From Megalopta genalis (Eukaryota; Arthropoda; Insecta; Hymenoptera; Halictidae): 64,000 bases of DNA. The notes under the pieces are model-generated. The model searched no databases. It was not told the DNA's origin and was given only the letters and a program-made list of their open reading frames with translations. The position numbers were made by a program, and so were the translations under genes. Position 1 is the first letter of the stretch; each line of letters opens with the position of its first letter. Where the stretch lies: NCBI RefSeq assembly GCF_051020955.1, contig NC_135027.1, positions 3,782,001 to 3,846,000 on the forward strand. The letters are read 5' to 3'. This document shows, in pieces, positions 50,621 through 62,119 of this stretch.

Positions 50621-52150
50621 ATGACTATTTCGGGACCCAGCTTCGATGGCTACTCATGGGGAGCCCAGGCCTCCAGTGGCTCCAGGTTCGGCAACATGAC
50701 GGTGGTGGACAAGGTGCCGCCGGAAATGCTGCACATGGTCGACCCCCACTGGTATCAATTCCCGCCGTTGAACCCGATGTGGCACGGGCTTCTCGGCTTC
50801 GTAATCGGGGTGCTTGGTTTCATCTCCCTAACTGGGAATGGTATGGTTATCTACATCTTCCTCACGACGAAGAGCCTTCGTACACCGAGCAACCTGTTTG
50901 TCATCAACTTGGCCATCAGCGACTTCTGCATGATGGTGGTCATGTCGCCGCCCATGGTAAATGAGTGGACGAATAACGTCCAGATATGGGAACACAGTAA
51001 CAGGCGAAACTATGGTACCGTGGTACCATACTTATGGTACCATACTTATGTATAAGTACCACTAAGTAGTACCATAGGTACCACTACATAGTAAGTATAA
51101 GTACCACTAATGAGTAACGGAATTTCTTCATTTCTGTGCCGACAGGTAGTCAATTGCTACTACGAGACATGGGTACTCGGACCTCTATTTTGCGAAATTT
51201 ACGCGATGGCGGGGTCCTTTTTCGGATTTTGCTCCATTTGGACTATGACCATGATCGCATTTGACAGATACAACGTGATCGTAAAGGGTTTAGCTGGTAA
51301 ACCACTGTCCATCAACGGAGCACTTGCCCGTATAATGGCTATATGGACGTTCGCACTGCTTTGGACCCTCGCGCCCATGTTCGGCTGGAACCGGTAATAC
51401 CTCAACGCATCTCCTAAAATCGAACTCGCCCTTTAAACACGCTTTCTTCCCTCAGATACGTTCCCGAGGGTAACATGACCGCTTGCGGCACCGATTACTT
51501 GAACAGAGACATATCGTCCTCCTCCTATCTCATGGTATACGGTATCTGGGTATACTTCTGCCCGCTCGGACTCATCTGCTACAGCTACTGGTTTATCATC
51601 CAAGCAGTCTGCGCCCACGAGAAAAACATGCGCGAACAAGCGAAGAAGATGAACGTCGCCTCTCTGCGATCATCGGAGAACCAGAACACCAGTGCCGAAT
51701 GTAAATTAGCGAAGGTACGGATACTCGTTTATGGGATAAGCTATCGCATACGGAGACACACGATTGCTTTCAGGTCGCTCTGATGACGATTTCCTTGTGG
51801 TTCATGGCCTGGACACCGTACCTAGTGATCAACGCCGGTGGTATCTTCAACCTGATCAACATTAGTCCGTTGTTCAGCATCTGGGGCGCTGTGTTCGCCA
51901 AGGCCAACGCTGTCTATAATCCGATCGTCTACGGAATCAGGTACATCTACATTTCTCGAGTGCAATACGTTTTTGAACTTGGTCCCTGACTTTTCGATGT
52001 TTCTCCTATTCCAGTCATCCGAAATACCGAGCTGCGCTCTTCGAGAGGTTCCCATCATTGGCATGCGCGAACGAACCATTACCAGTGGACGCGACCTCCA
52101 CCGTTTCCGGTACCACCACCGTTACTGAAAACGAAAAGGCGAACGCGTAA
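50621..52150 (+). CDS. LWRh1: Long-wavelength-sensitive opsin 1
   Basis: A rhabdomeric visual G-protein-coupled receptor for green-to-red light in photoreceptors. Exons 50621-50956, 51146-51393, 51456-51714, 51774-51940 and 52015-52150 total 1146 nt, 381 aa, the typical length for hymenopteran LW opsins. Seven membrane spans are readable. The N-terminus carries an NMT glycosylation sequon and WYQFPPLNPMWHGLLGF before helix 1. Helix 3 ends with FDRYNVIVKG, and loop 3 has the arthropod Gq signature HEKNMREQAKKMNVASLR. The chromophore lysine is Lys324 in VFAKANAVYNPIVYG. The C-terminus is HPKYRAALFERFPSLAC plus a Ser/Thr-rich tail. It is tail to tail with opsin 2, 714 bp between stop codons. Codons are more GC-rich than in opsin 2. 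Confidence 0.97.
51010..51110. repeat. Palindrome-rich repeat cluster in LW opsin 1 intron
   Basis: The short intron after exon 1 contains repeated, oppositely oriented copies of tggtaccatacttatg and cataagtaccacta-like words (ggtaccgtggtaccatactt near 51014; gtataagtaccactaa near 51051 and 51095). The segment can fold on itself extensively. It is confined to the intron. Confidence 0.75.
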
Positions 52151-52488
52151 AACCATCATGCCACTGCGCAAAACATCTCGTGAGATCCCACGTGTTTTAA
52201 TTCGAACTCGTGCCGTACCAATCAAAGCTCACGATCGATCGGTCCATGATTAACGAACCGCTAGGAAATTGAAGACGACGCTAATGTTATCATTACAGAC
52301 ACGAAATTGTAAATACTAGCATCGGTTGTCGCGTTGAGAAATATTTTTGTACAAATTACGAGGGGGACGCGCTTCGAACACAGGGAACGCGAGAAGGAGG
52401 AAGAGGGACACACCTAACATCATCGGGACAACCATATACATTCTTGCGACGCGAGTACTCAGTACACGGAATTGTTCCAAAATGCGGC

Positions 52489-52494
52489 AATAAA
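52489..52494 (+). terminator. Candidate poly(A) signal of LW opsin 1
   Basis: AATAAA about 340 nt after the opsin 1 stop, within the 714-bp gap to the end of opsin 2. No other gene is visible in 52151-52864. Confidence 0.5.
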
Positions 52495-52864
52495 TCGAGC
52501 AAACTTCGAATCCTCTCATGATCGATGGAAGCAATCAACGATTCCCATTTGCACCACAATGCGAATCGCGCAGCGTTGAATCATGGGTTGCGATTTTAAT
52601 TTTGTAAAATTTATTCCGCAGCAATATACATGGTCACTTTGGTATAACTGGCGCCAGCTCTATGTTTACTAGTTTAGTAAGCACGTATCACACTAACGTG
52701 AGATACAATGAGAGCGTCGTATCTGTACCTTAATTTTATAAATATAAATGCGAATAAATTATGCAAGCAACGGACAATGTATTCTTCTTTTCTTGCAATC
52801 GTAGCGATTACGTTTAGTTTAGAAGTGCGGATATCTGTACACGAGAATACAGTCCCCGACTGTT

Positions 52865-54621
52865 TTAAGTTTTTGAAACCTCCGACTTACTGTCGGCTCC
52901 AGCAGGAGGATTGAGTTCTTCGGTTTTTCCACATACAAAGAATGGTAACTTCTCTTTCAACGCCGCTCTGTACTTTGGATGGCTGCAGAGTAAATTTTCT
53001 AGTCAGTACTCGAATTTTTTTATATGAACGTTAGGAATGGGTGCACAGCGACAGACTATGAATGACTCTAACTTGTTCCCAAAGGTGGAGTACATCAAAA
53101 CACGTACCTGATTCCATAAACGATTGGGTTGTATATCGCATTTGCTTTCGCAAACAGAGATCCCCATATAGTAAACAGTGGTGAGATCAAGTTGCGATTG
53201 AATATTCCAATATAGTTGATAACGAGATAGGGTGTCCATGCCATAAACCATAACGAAATTGTTATCAACGCTACCTACAAGAAATTTCACAACAAACATT
53301 TGCGGTAAGATTTTTTAATTGCATTAGTGAAACGTGCAGAGAAGTTACAGCACCTTTGCCAATTTTGCTTCAGCACTGGGACCCGATTGGTCTCCGGATC
53401 TTAGAGATGCAACGTTCATCTTCTTTGCTTGCTCTCTCATTCCTTTCTCGTGTGCCGCTACAGCCTGTTTGAGTAAACGCAATATATGTATAATTAAAAG
53501 ACACCATAGAAAATGTTTGGCAATGTGATTCCGAAGTATTTACCGCTACGATAAAGTAGTAGCTGTATATAATAGTGAACAACGGTGTATAGTAGACAAA
53601 CATCGAGTAAACTAATATGTACGACTTCGAGGACCATTCTAACGTGAGGTAGTCTGTTCCGCAGGCAGTCAAATTACCCTCTGGGACATACCTAATTAAC
53701 AGATATTTTGTGTTAAGCGTACGCGAAGATATTACAATTTTCTAGTTTATGTGTTACCTATTCCACCCCACCATAGGTAAAATCGCCCATAGTAGACCAA
53801 ATGTCCATATAAAAAATATCTGGAGTACCGCTTTTTTTATAGTAAGAGGGGTTCCAGACATACCCTAAAAATATTTAATTTTGTTAGAACTTATCTTTAC
53901 TTATAACTAACAGTATCTATGTATACCTATACTTTGTTTTTATACCTTCACTATAACGTTATATCTGTCTAGAGCAATAGCTGTCATTGTCCAAATAGAT
54001 GCACATCCGCATAATGAACCAACCATTGCATAAATGTCGCACATTAAGTTTCCTGATTAAAGAAATAATACTTTAATATCAACAACTGTTTGTATGGAAT
54101 TCTTTTGCACCGTTTATTCTCACCGAGAATCCATGTTTCATAGAAACAACAGATCACCATAGGAGGGCACATAAAACCCATCATAATGAAATCGGAAAAA
54201 GCCAAATTTACTACAAGTATATTGCTAGGTGTTCTTAAGGACGGCGTCAATAGAAATATATAAACAACTACAGCATTACCACTCCACCCTATAATCCCCA
54301 ATAAGATCATAACTAGGCCTAAAATTTTATGCCATATTGGATTTAATGGCGGAAATTGGTACCTGTATTAAAAATAAAGTAAGATGAAAATGAAATACTC
54401 CAATATATCAAATGAAATTCTAATGATTACCAATATGCGTCGATTAAGTGAATCATTTCGTCAGGTATTTTACTAACGACTGTTTGATTACTGAACCGCA
54501 TTATCTGTCTTGCAAACTGTGGTCCGAGAGTGGTTGTTAGGGTAAAATTTGGTGAAGGTAAAACTCCCATCGATAAAGGGGTAGTTCCATTGTAAATATC
54601 CGTTAATGCAGTTAGCTCCAT
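52865..54621 (-). CDS. LWRh2: Long-wavelength-sensitive opsin 2
   Basis: A second rhabdomeric LW opsin. Exons, down the minus strand: 54621-54431, 54362-54124, 54052-53946, 53864-53758, 53691-53544, 53464-53354, 53274-53108, 52982-52865; total 1188 nt, 395 aa, all phases consistent. It has WYQFPPLNPIWHKILGL before helix 1, LDRYNVIVKGMSGTPL after helix 3, and RYVPEGNLTACGTDYL in loop 2. Loop 3 is HEKGMREQAKKMNVASLR. The chromophore lysine is Lys344 in SLFAKANAIYNPIVYGI. The N-terminus has several NxS/T sequons. It shares three introns with opsin 1 (GWN-R/YVPEG, LAK/VAL, GI-S/HPKY) and has four others of its own. Hymenoptera are known to carry LWRh1 and LWRh2 paralogues; the assignment to LWRh2 rests on divergence from the typical LWRh1 sequence. 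Confidence 0.95.
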
Positions 54622-55175
54622 ATCTTAAAAATATGCATACGTAACTTTAAATGCGTATATACGAAAAATGCAACTAGTTAGTAATATTCACACTAGAGTT
54701 CATACTTGTAAGCAAATAATGTAATAAGATTGTATGAGAAAAAATCACAATGAGTAATACTTAAATTTACACATTAACAATTTTGTAAACTTTATTCCTT
54801 ATTCACAATTGAACTGATCGCACACAACTGCAGCTATGCAAGTCTCGTGCTTCTCTTATACCTGTTCTGAAACATCAGATCCAATAAAGTCATCCAATAA
54901 AATATTCAAATGAAATCATGTACACGTCTATTAAAAGCATTTATATCACTTGTAGAAGTAGTAGTACGGACCAATACGTAAAAAGTACTGTCAGCTAGAA
55001 TTTAGAATAATCTGATCAGCAGGAATTATTACGTATGCCTATAAATGTATATAATTAACTTAAATGAGAAATGCACACACAATGCATTAATGTGATGTAG
55101 AATTTAAAATGGATTAAAATTCCTTGATAGCATTTTGTATAATTTATTTTGTAAAACATAATTACACGATCAACA
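54622..55175. other. Spacer between LW opsin 2 and COMMD2
   Basis: Contains the upstream region of opsin 2 and the 3' UTR of COMMD2, both on the minus strand. AT-rich; no gene recognised. Confidence 0.5.
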
Positions 55176-56092
55176 TCATTTGATCACTCTTGAAAGTCTT
55201 CGAATATGTTGACTACGTCCTTCTCGAAGAGCCTCTTCTAACTCTTGCGTAATATGTAACAAATTATTGGGATCTGTTTGAAGCAACACATGCTCGATAC
55301 TCTCATCTTTGTCTGAATTCTTAATGGATAAATCCACTGTTATTAGAGGTGCTACTTGCTTTAATAATGATCTTGATGCGAGCTGTAAAAAAGTATGTAT
55401 ATCAGGTTTAATTAAATATTAATAGTTGCTTTAACAACAATTCTAGGAAATATATTAATAACCAACCTGAACTTCAAATCTCCATTCCATATCATGATAC
55501 TCAGGCAATTTAAATCCAATATTTGTGAGTATACCTGATATTTCATCTCTTTTAACATTGTATAGTTTGCTTAAAATTGTTTCTTGATCCTCTGAAAATC
55601 CCAAAGCAATTACAGAATCTCTGAAGTCCTCAGGGCTTAACTGCGAAGCAATATGATAAAGATTATTATTTTGAAAGAATGCAATATATACAACCATATT
55701 GAATATAGTATTACTTTATATCTACAACTTTCTAATAATAAATTAACAAGTCCTTCCACTGAATTTTTAATTACATTCACTTCAACTTCCAATTTCTCTG
55801 AAACAGTAATACATGTCAAACTCAAAGAAATTTCCTTGGAAAGATCAAGACAATCTATTTTTCATTTTACGAACGGGCAGCTGCATTATATAATTTAATA
55901 TTTGGTCCCTTTTGTAGATAATCCAAGGCCAATTTACAAAAATCCTGTAGAACTGTAAAAACAAATTAATTCGAGTTGTTTGAACGCAAATAAAATCAGC
56001 GATAAACATCAGTAATTACACATACCTTGAGGTGCATGATCTGTAAGAAGCAAAACATGTTTTTTATGATCTGGTTTTAATGTCAACAACAT
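55176..56092 (-). CDS. COMMD2: COMM domain-containing protein 2
   Basis: A subunit of the CCC complex that works with Retriever in endosomal cargo recycling and regulates NF-kB-type signalling in other animals. Exons 56092-56026, 55952-55875, 55797-55715, 55640-55467 and 55382-55176 total 609 nt, 202 aa, close to the roughly 199 aa of vertebrate COMMD2. The N-terminus MLLTLKPDHKKHVLLL and helix QDFCKLALDYLQKGPNIKLY match the HN domain; the COMM domain lies at about residues 120-190 with YHDMEWRFEVQLASRSL and LLQTDPNNLLHITQELEEAL. The donor after exon 2 (C/GTTCG) is weak but is the only nearby GT that keeps frame. Confidence 0.92.
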
Positions 56093-56744
56093 TGTCGCTA
56101 TCTTGATTAAAAATTACAAACAAATAACTTTATTAGAGTGAATTGTATTGTATTTCTAGATTCAAAATACAATCACGATCTTCGACTCTAGGCGTAGCTT
56201 TGAGATGACAAATGTGCCGCCATATTTAATATAACCAATAAAATGACATGTTTTCTTAACACACAATGCAACAAATGTTACAATATTTTTGTTTCACTAT
56301 ATTATGTTTACATAATTTGGTAATTAGATTTAGTATTTGTATAGTCAAATATTCTTTACATATGCATACATGTAATCATATAGGTTATGTGATTATTATA
56401 AGTCATCTACGATTTGATCTACAGCACTTATAATTATACATGTGTCACGTTAAATAAAAAGTATCTTATTTTAATGTTTAATAAAGAAAACCCGTTTCAA
56501 TGTTATAACTATTAATTTATTTCTTATATTTTAAATGCGAAAGACATACAAATACATAAATAAAATGTATGAAATTGTAATTTTTTAGGAATAATTCATC
56601 TTGTAATCAAGCAGTTTGTCTTGATTTTTTATCCGATTCAGAAATAAAGATGGTGCTATTTTGTAATTACATGTCTTTTCTCATTACATAATATTGACAT
56701 AACAAGAGATAACACTGTAATTTTTTAACAGCTTATGCAGAATG
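56093..56744. other. Spacer between COMMD2 and prefoldin 6
   Basis: AT-rich; includes the COMMD2 promoter and the PFDN6 3' UTR. Nothing else recognised. Confidence 0.5.
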
Positions 56745-57330
56745 TTATGCCTTTGGTTGACTGAATGCTGCTTTCACATGAGCTTGGAACATTTGATCAT
56801 ATTTCTCTAAGGCTTCCCGGTGAGTATCTTGCTTTTTATCTAAAGTTACAATTAATTCTTCCACTCGTTTCCTAAATTTTAATTAAAAGAATGTTTAGTA
56901 TATTTCTGGATCTCTTATTCGTATGACTTTCTTATATAAGTCTGCTTACAGTTCGGAAGAAATATATTCCATACGCTTGGAAACATTTTGTTTAGCTTCT
57001 TCCAAATCCTGTTTTATTAGAACTGGTCCTATCAGCTTGAAAACATCGTTCTCTGTTTTTAAAAGATCTAACTCTTTCTTAACTGCGATATTTTCATTTA
57101 ACTGGCCATCCAACTGCTGCCTTTGACTCAATGCTTTGTGGTAATCTGATAAAAACAGAATCTATATGTAACAGGCACTTCATTAATTATTATTTTAGAG
57201 TTCATGACATACAATATATCAATGTAAAATGTTAATATATCAATTATATATAAAAAGAGAATAAACTACCTTTTTGAACTTGTTTATATTTGTCTACCTC
57301 ACTTTTGAAAAGCATTTGTATTTCTTCCAT
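56745..57330 (-). CDS. PFDN6: Prefoldin subunit 6
   Basis: A beta-type subunit of the hexameric prefoldin co-chaperone, which hands nascent actin and tubulin to the CCT chaperonin. Exons 57330-57270, 57145-56950 and 56871-56745 total 384 nt, 127 aa, the standard size. Sequence is a helix, a short beta hairpin and a second helix: LSQRQQLDGQLNENIAVKKE, then the conserved FKLIGPVLIKQDLEEAK, then VSKRMEYISSELKRVEELIV. The start ATG at 57330 gives MEEIQMLFKSEVDKYKQVQK. Confidence 0.95.
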
Positions 57331-57699
57331 AATATTCGTCTAGAAGAGGGAAAGAATTTTAAATCGAATCAAATTCAAATAAAGGTTATTTGATCACTTT
57401 GACGTTATCGTACCATGTTAACGAACGTTTCGTAATAAAGTTCCTCGGAAACTGTAAACGAATATATTTATTCAACTACGTAGAATGGAAAAGAATGGAC
57501 ACAAGTATTCTTCCTACTTCGATTCAATTTTTTCTTTTAAAGAACTATCAAACTTTTTCCTGGCTTTAGACGGTCCCGGAAGAAATGTAAATTTAAATAT
57601 ACATGTTCATGCACGAGGCATAGAGATGAACAAATTAGGTATGAATGGAACCTATGTGAAGCCGACTTACCATATTAACCAATATTAATAAAATATAGC
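57331..57699. other. Upstream region of prefoldin 6
   Basis: Presumed promoter. A 67-codon plus-strand open frame begins at 57485 (MEKNGHKYSSYFDS) and stops at 57688, but it lacks a recognisable domain or evident continuation; I do not call it a gene. Confidence 0.4.
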
Positions 57700-58335
57700 T
57701 CAAAACATTGCTCCTTAATTATCCATTGTTGATCTGTAATTGCTTTTAATTGCTCCTTCGTAGTTTTTCAGAAATTTCCAAAAAACTTTTCGAGACGCCT
57801 AGTGATTTTCATGAGAGGCTAGGAACTTTTAAAAATACGAAAAATCTGAAATAATGCATAAAACATGCTGAATGACCTACCAAAGAATTGTTCTTTTCAT
57901 CTAATCAATAGCTCACCCTTCCGCGGGCGACAATTCTATCAATAAATAATTAATTTTCAATAAATAAACATATAAGGAACTAGGAGCACGTGTCGTTCAT
58001 GGCTGCCAGAAATCAATTGGCATAAATACTCCAAAAATTGCACTAACTCAATGTGCGATGACTTGAACAATTGCTCTTTAATTGCCCATTGTTGATCAGT
58101 AATTGTTTTTAAATGCATCTTCGTAACTCTTCAAAAATTTCCAAAATAATTCTTCGGGGCGACTAGGGACTTTTACGAAAGACTGGAGAATTTTAATAAG
58201 CAATTTCTGAAATAATGCATAAAACGTGCTACAGGACCTACCAAAGAATTGTTCTTTTTATCTAACCAATTGTTCACCATTCCACGGGCGACAATCTTAT
58301 CAATAAACAATGAATTTTCAGTAAACATCGATACC
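57700..58335. repeat. Diverged direct duplication, about 0.27 kb, spaced about 363 bp
   Basis: The block starting near 57702 (attgctccttaattatccat) recurs near 58069 (attgctctttaattgcccat), and similarity continues through ctgaaataatgcataaaaca and ctaccaaagaattgttcttt to gggcgacaattctatcaata. Divergence is roughly 15% by eye. Non-coding. Confidence 0.8.
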
Positions 58336-58848
58336 TCGAGGCCTACGTTTCTTGATTCCCGTTGCAGCGTTCGCTGCACCCATCATTGCTTTATGTTCGC
58401 AATGACGAAGCGACCATCTCGTGAACAAATGTAGAAGAAGAATAAGGAACAAAAATAAATTCCTATAAATTATCAAGGTACGTAGCACAATAACATCATT
58501 CATGCTTAGAAAATATCGATATCAAAAAGAATTTAAAACTTGCAGCTATTAGCTCGGTATCATCCTCGATCAGAAATTTATTGCAATTCGCAAGACTTTC
58601 TGAACCGAGGATGATACCGATTGCCCGAGTCTCACCGCGAGGAGGTTGCTGCTTTAGAGACCCGAAAGGGAGTCAGAACGAAGACGGAATTCGCTATGGC
58701 TAGAGAAATTTAGACGAAGTTGAAAGAAAGTAATAATACTTAACATAAATCTTTATTAAAAGTTAGACTCAATAAAGTACGGCAAGAGGTTAAAGATCCT
58801 AAACTAAGACGCACGTACTTATTAACTAAAACGCATCCTACGGTGGAT

Positions 58849-58908
58849 GATAATCCATCGGCAGATGATAATCCCTCGGCGGATGATAATCCCTTGGCGG
58901 ATGAAAGT
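58849..58908. repeat. 18-bp minisatellite (CGGCGGATGATAATCCCT), first unit
   Basis: Three full 18-bp copies and a partial one, differing at one or two bases each. Two copies of the same motif occur at the homologous place in the next unit (60784-60823), and a single copy at about 59134-59150. Its position matches that of the long 18-bp array at 62455. Confidence 0.85.
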
Positions 58909-59218
58909 CTCTGTAATGTACCTGAAATGATTGAGAATAGTTTTAGATTGAATGTAAAAAGGGTGTCAGGATAAAATAGAAAACCTAAGACCAGCACAGG
59001 AGTGCCAAGCTAACCCGCACACGAGTGCAATTTTTGCGATAATGGAGAAAACAAAATTCCGCAAACTTAAATTAAGAACCCTAAATTAAGGGCACCTCCT
59101 GCAAGCGAGTCCGTGAGGGACTAAGACGCATCTCTCGGCGGATGATAATGTCTGTAATGAACCTGAAACCATTGAATTAAAGTTAGTCTGAATTCAAGTC
59201 GAAATAGGAAACCTAAGA

Positions 59219-59374
59219 CCAGCACACGAGTGCCACACTGACCAGCACACGAGTGCCACACTAACCAGCACACGAGTGCCAAGCTAACCAGAACACGAGT
59301 GCCAAGCTAACCAGCACACGAGTGCCACACTAACCAGCACACGAGTGCCAAACTAACCCGCACACGAGTGCAAA
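59219..59374. repeat. 23-bp minisatellite, seven copies (AGCACACGAGTGCCA core)
   Basis: agcacacgag-type words start at 59221, 59244, 59267, 59290, 59313, 59336 and 59359. Each unit contains the small inverted repeat GCAC-ACGA-GTGC. A two-copy version lies at 58993-59030. Confidence 0.93.
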
Positions 59375-59643
59375 TTTTGTGAATATGGAGAAAACGAAAT
59401 TCAGCAAACATAAATTAAGAAACTTAGCAACCCACAAGCGCCTCGGGTACCTCGGGGACGCTACCCCCCGTACTCGCCCACGGGCCCCTCCCGCAAGCGA
59501 GCCCCTGAGGGACCACCGATCGGAGGAATTACAATTTCAACACTTTTCGAACGAAACATTCTTCAGTGCTCTGACTTATAATATAAACTCATACACTTTT
59601 ACAATACAAACTTCGTTACAATACAAAGTTTGCAGCTATTTGC

Positions 59644-60448
59644 TCGGTATCATCCTCGATCCAGAAATTCATTGCAATTCTCAATATTTCCTGAACCGAG
59701 GATAATACCGATTGCCCGGGTCTCACCGCGAGGAGGTTGCTGCTTTAGAGACCCGAAAGGGAGTCAGAACGAAGCCGGAATTCGCTATGACTTCCTTTCT
59801 TACAACGACGACTTATAAACTAATACACTCGCTCGCTAGCTAGCTATCACATACTCCCACACACGCACTCATCCGCATATGCCAAGTACTATTGCGGACC
59901 AAAGTGGATCAAAGAAAAAGTCTCTGATCCACGGGGACCGAAATGAATCAGAGCAGAAGGTTCTGATTCTTCGAAACTAAGAAACAAAGGCGTGTCAGTA
60001 CAGAAGGCACTGACTCGAGGGTGACGCGACGCGTACAATGCTCGCACAAATCAGGAGCCTCGCAGATCTCGATGCTCGCCGTTTTCACATGAGGAATAAT
60101 GATCCAAAGTTGGATCATCCTACAATGAGTCGGATCGCCCTGCGCCCCGCCCCCAAAAGAGAGCTAAGGACGTCTTACATTGCGAATACGCGAAGCGAGA
60201 GCCTCCCCAGCAGGAGGGTCCGCGTTCGAATCACCATGCCGCATGGTCACTCGTCGAACAACGAGACGTGTCCGGACTTACCCAAGAGTTTGTGCAAGCA
60301 AGGCCACCACAGCTTTCTGCTGTGGCGGAGTCAAAAACGAGACGCGAAAAAGTAATGCTAAGGCAATACTACTCGACATATGCGAAATTAGCGAATCGGG
60401 TACCTCGGGGACGCTACCCCCCGTGCCCCCCACGGGCGCTCCCGTGGG
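59644..60448. repeat. Hairpin block, copy 1
   Basis: Successive inverted repeats with small loops: 59644-59658/59697-59711 (15 bp, one mismatch); 59718-59724/59748-59754 (GGGTCTC); 59904-59911/59925-59932 (GTGGATCA); 59945-59952/59962-59969 (GAATCAGA); 59994-59999/60009-60014 (GTCAGT); 60099-60107/60110-60118 (ATGATCCAA); 60202-60206/60213-60217 (CCTCC); 60233-60239/60241-60247 (ACCATGC); 60307-60313/60319-60325 (CCACAGC); 60429-60436/60441-60448 (CCCACGGG). Between the ninth and tenth the density drops. No known RNA family was recognised. Confidence 0.8.
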
Positions 60449-60468
60449 TCGGGGGCCCCTGAGGGAAC

Positions 60469-60708
60469 TTAACCCCTTGCCGCACCATTTTCTTTAAATT
60501 TATAATGACTAGAAATATACCGATTATAATTATTTCTCAGAAGGAGAAGAAAATGTCTAATTACTGTGAGACTACATTTCATTGAACAAGTAAATATTGT
60601 AGTGAAAAGAAGAGAAGTTTAGACGAAATTGGAAGAATAAAATAATGTTCATTCTTAAGAAAAATCTTTAGTAAAAGCTAGACCCGTTAAAGTACGGCAA
60701 GAGGTTAA
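60469..60708. mobile_element. TTAA-flanked miniature element (piggyBac-like), copy 1
   Basis: A 232-bp body (60473-60704) lies between TTAA at 60469-60472 and 60705-60708. Ends are imperfect inverted repeats: CCCCTTGCCGCAC on the left; the complement of the right end reads CCTCTTGCCGTAC (11 of 13). No coding sequence. It is part of the 1.65-kb unit rather than an independent insertion in each copy. Confidence 0.75.
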
Positions 60709-60898
60709 GAATATTAAACTAAGCCACACACACACACACATATCAACTAACTCGCACGCACTTAATAACTAAGACGAATCCCACGGCGGATGAAAATCCC
60801 ACGGCGGATGATAATATCTGTAATGAATCTGAAAAGATTGAATTCTAGTTAGTACGAATACAAAATAGGTGACAAGTCAAATTAGGAAACCTAAGACC

Positions 60899-61028
60899 AG
60901 CACACGAGTGCCAAACTAACCAGCACACGTGTGCCACACTAACCAGCACACGAGTGCCAAACTAACCCGCACACGAGTGCCACACTAACCAGCACACGAG
61001 TGCCAAACTAACCCGCACACGAGTGCAA
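60899..61028. repeat. 23-bp minisatellite, six copies, second unit
   Basis: The same AGCACACGAGTGCCA-type motif starts at 60899, 60922, 60945, 60968, 60991 and 61014, one copy fewer than in the previous unit and with a different order of variants. Confidence 0.93.
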
Positions 61029-61297
61029 TTTTTGAGAGAATGGATGAAACAAAGTTTAACAAACTTAAATTAAGAACCCTAACAACCTACAAGCGCCTCG
61101 GGTACCTCGGGGACGCTACACCCCGTACTCACTTGCGGGCCCCACCCGCAAGCGAGCCCCTGAGGGACCTCCAATCGGAGGAATACCAATTTCAACAATT
61201 TTCGAACGAAACATTATTCAGAGCCCCGACTTATAGTATAAATTCACACACTTTTACAATACATACTTGTTACAATACAAAGTTTGCAGCTATTTGC

Positions 61298-62099
61298 TCG
61301 GTATCATCCTCGATCTAGAAATTCATTGTAATTCTCAATATTTCCTAAACCGAGGATGATACCGATTGCCCGGGTCTCACCGCGAGGAGGTTGCTGCTTT
61401 AGAGACCCGAAAGGAAGTCAGAACGAAGCTGGAATTCGCTATGGCTCCCTTTCTTACAACGACGACTTATAAACTAACACACACGCTCGCCAGCTAGCTA
61501 GCACACACCTACACACTCACTCGTTCGCATATGTTAAGTACTATTGCGGACCAAGTGGATCAAAGAAGAAGTCTCTGATCCACGGGGACCGAAATGAATC
61601 AGAGCAGAAGGTTCTGATTCTTCGAAACTAAGAAACAAAGGCGTGTCAGTACAGAAGGCACTGACTCGAGGGTGACGCGACGCGTACAATGCTCGCACAA
61701 ATCAGGAGCCTCGCAGATCTCGATGCTCGCCGTTTTCACATGAGGAATAATGATCCAAAGTTGGATCATCCTACAATGAGTCGGATCGCCCTGCGCCCCG
61801 CCCCCAAAAGAGAGCTAAGGACGTCTTACATTGCGAATACGCGAAGCGAGAGCCTCCCCAGCAGGAGGGTCCGCGTTCGAATCACCATGCCGCATGGTCA
61901 CTCGTCGGACATCGAGATGTGTCCGGACTTACCCAAGAGTTTGTGCAAGCAAGGCCACCACAGCTTTCTGCTGTGGCGGAGTCAAAAACGAGACGCGAAA
62001 AAGTAATGCTAAGGCAATACTACTGGACATATGCGAAATTAGCGACTCGGGTACCTCGGGGACGCTACCCCCCGTGCCCCCCACGGGCGCTCCCGTGGG
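61298..62099. repeat. Hairpin block, copy 2
   Basis: All the stems of copy 1 recur: 61298-61312/61351-61365 (15 bp, now perfect); 61372-61378/61402-61408; 61555-61562/61576-61583; 61596-61603/61613-61620; 61750-61758/61761-61769; 61884-61890/61892-61898; 61958-61964/61970-61976; 62080-62087/62092-62099. From about 61590 to 61900 the sequence is identical to copy 1 as far as I can see; the first differences are a cluster in the stretch tcgtcggacatcgagatgtg. Confidence 0.8.
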
Positions 62100-62119
62100 T
62101 CGGGGGCCTCTGAGGGAAC

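Noticed and set aside
57485..57688. 67-codon plus-strand open frame upstream of prefoldin 6
   Set aside because: Short, no domain, no clear splice continuation; length is within chance for AT-rich DNA.
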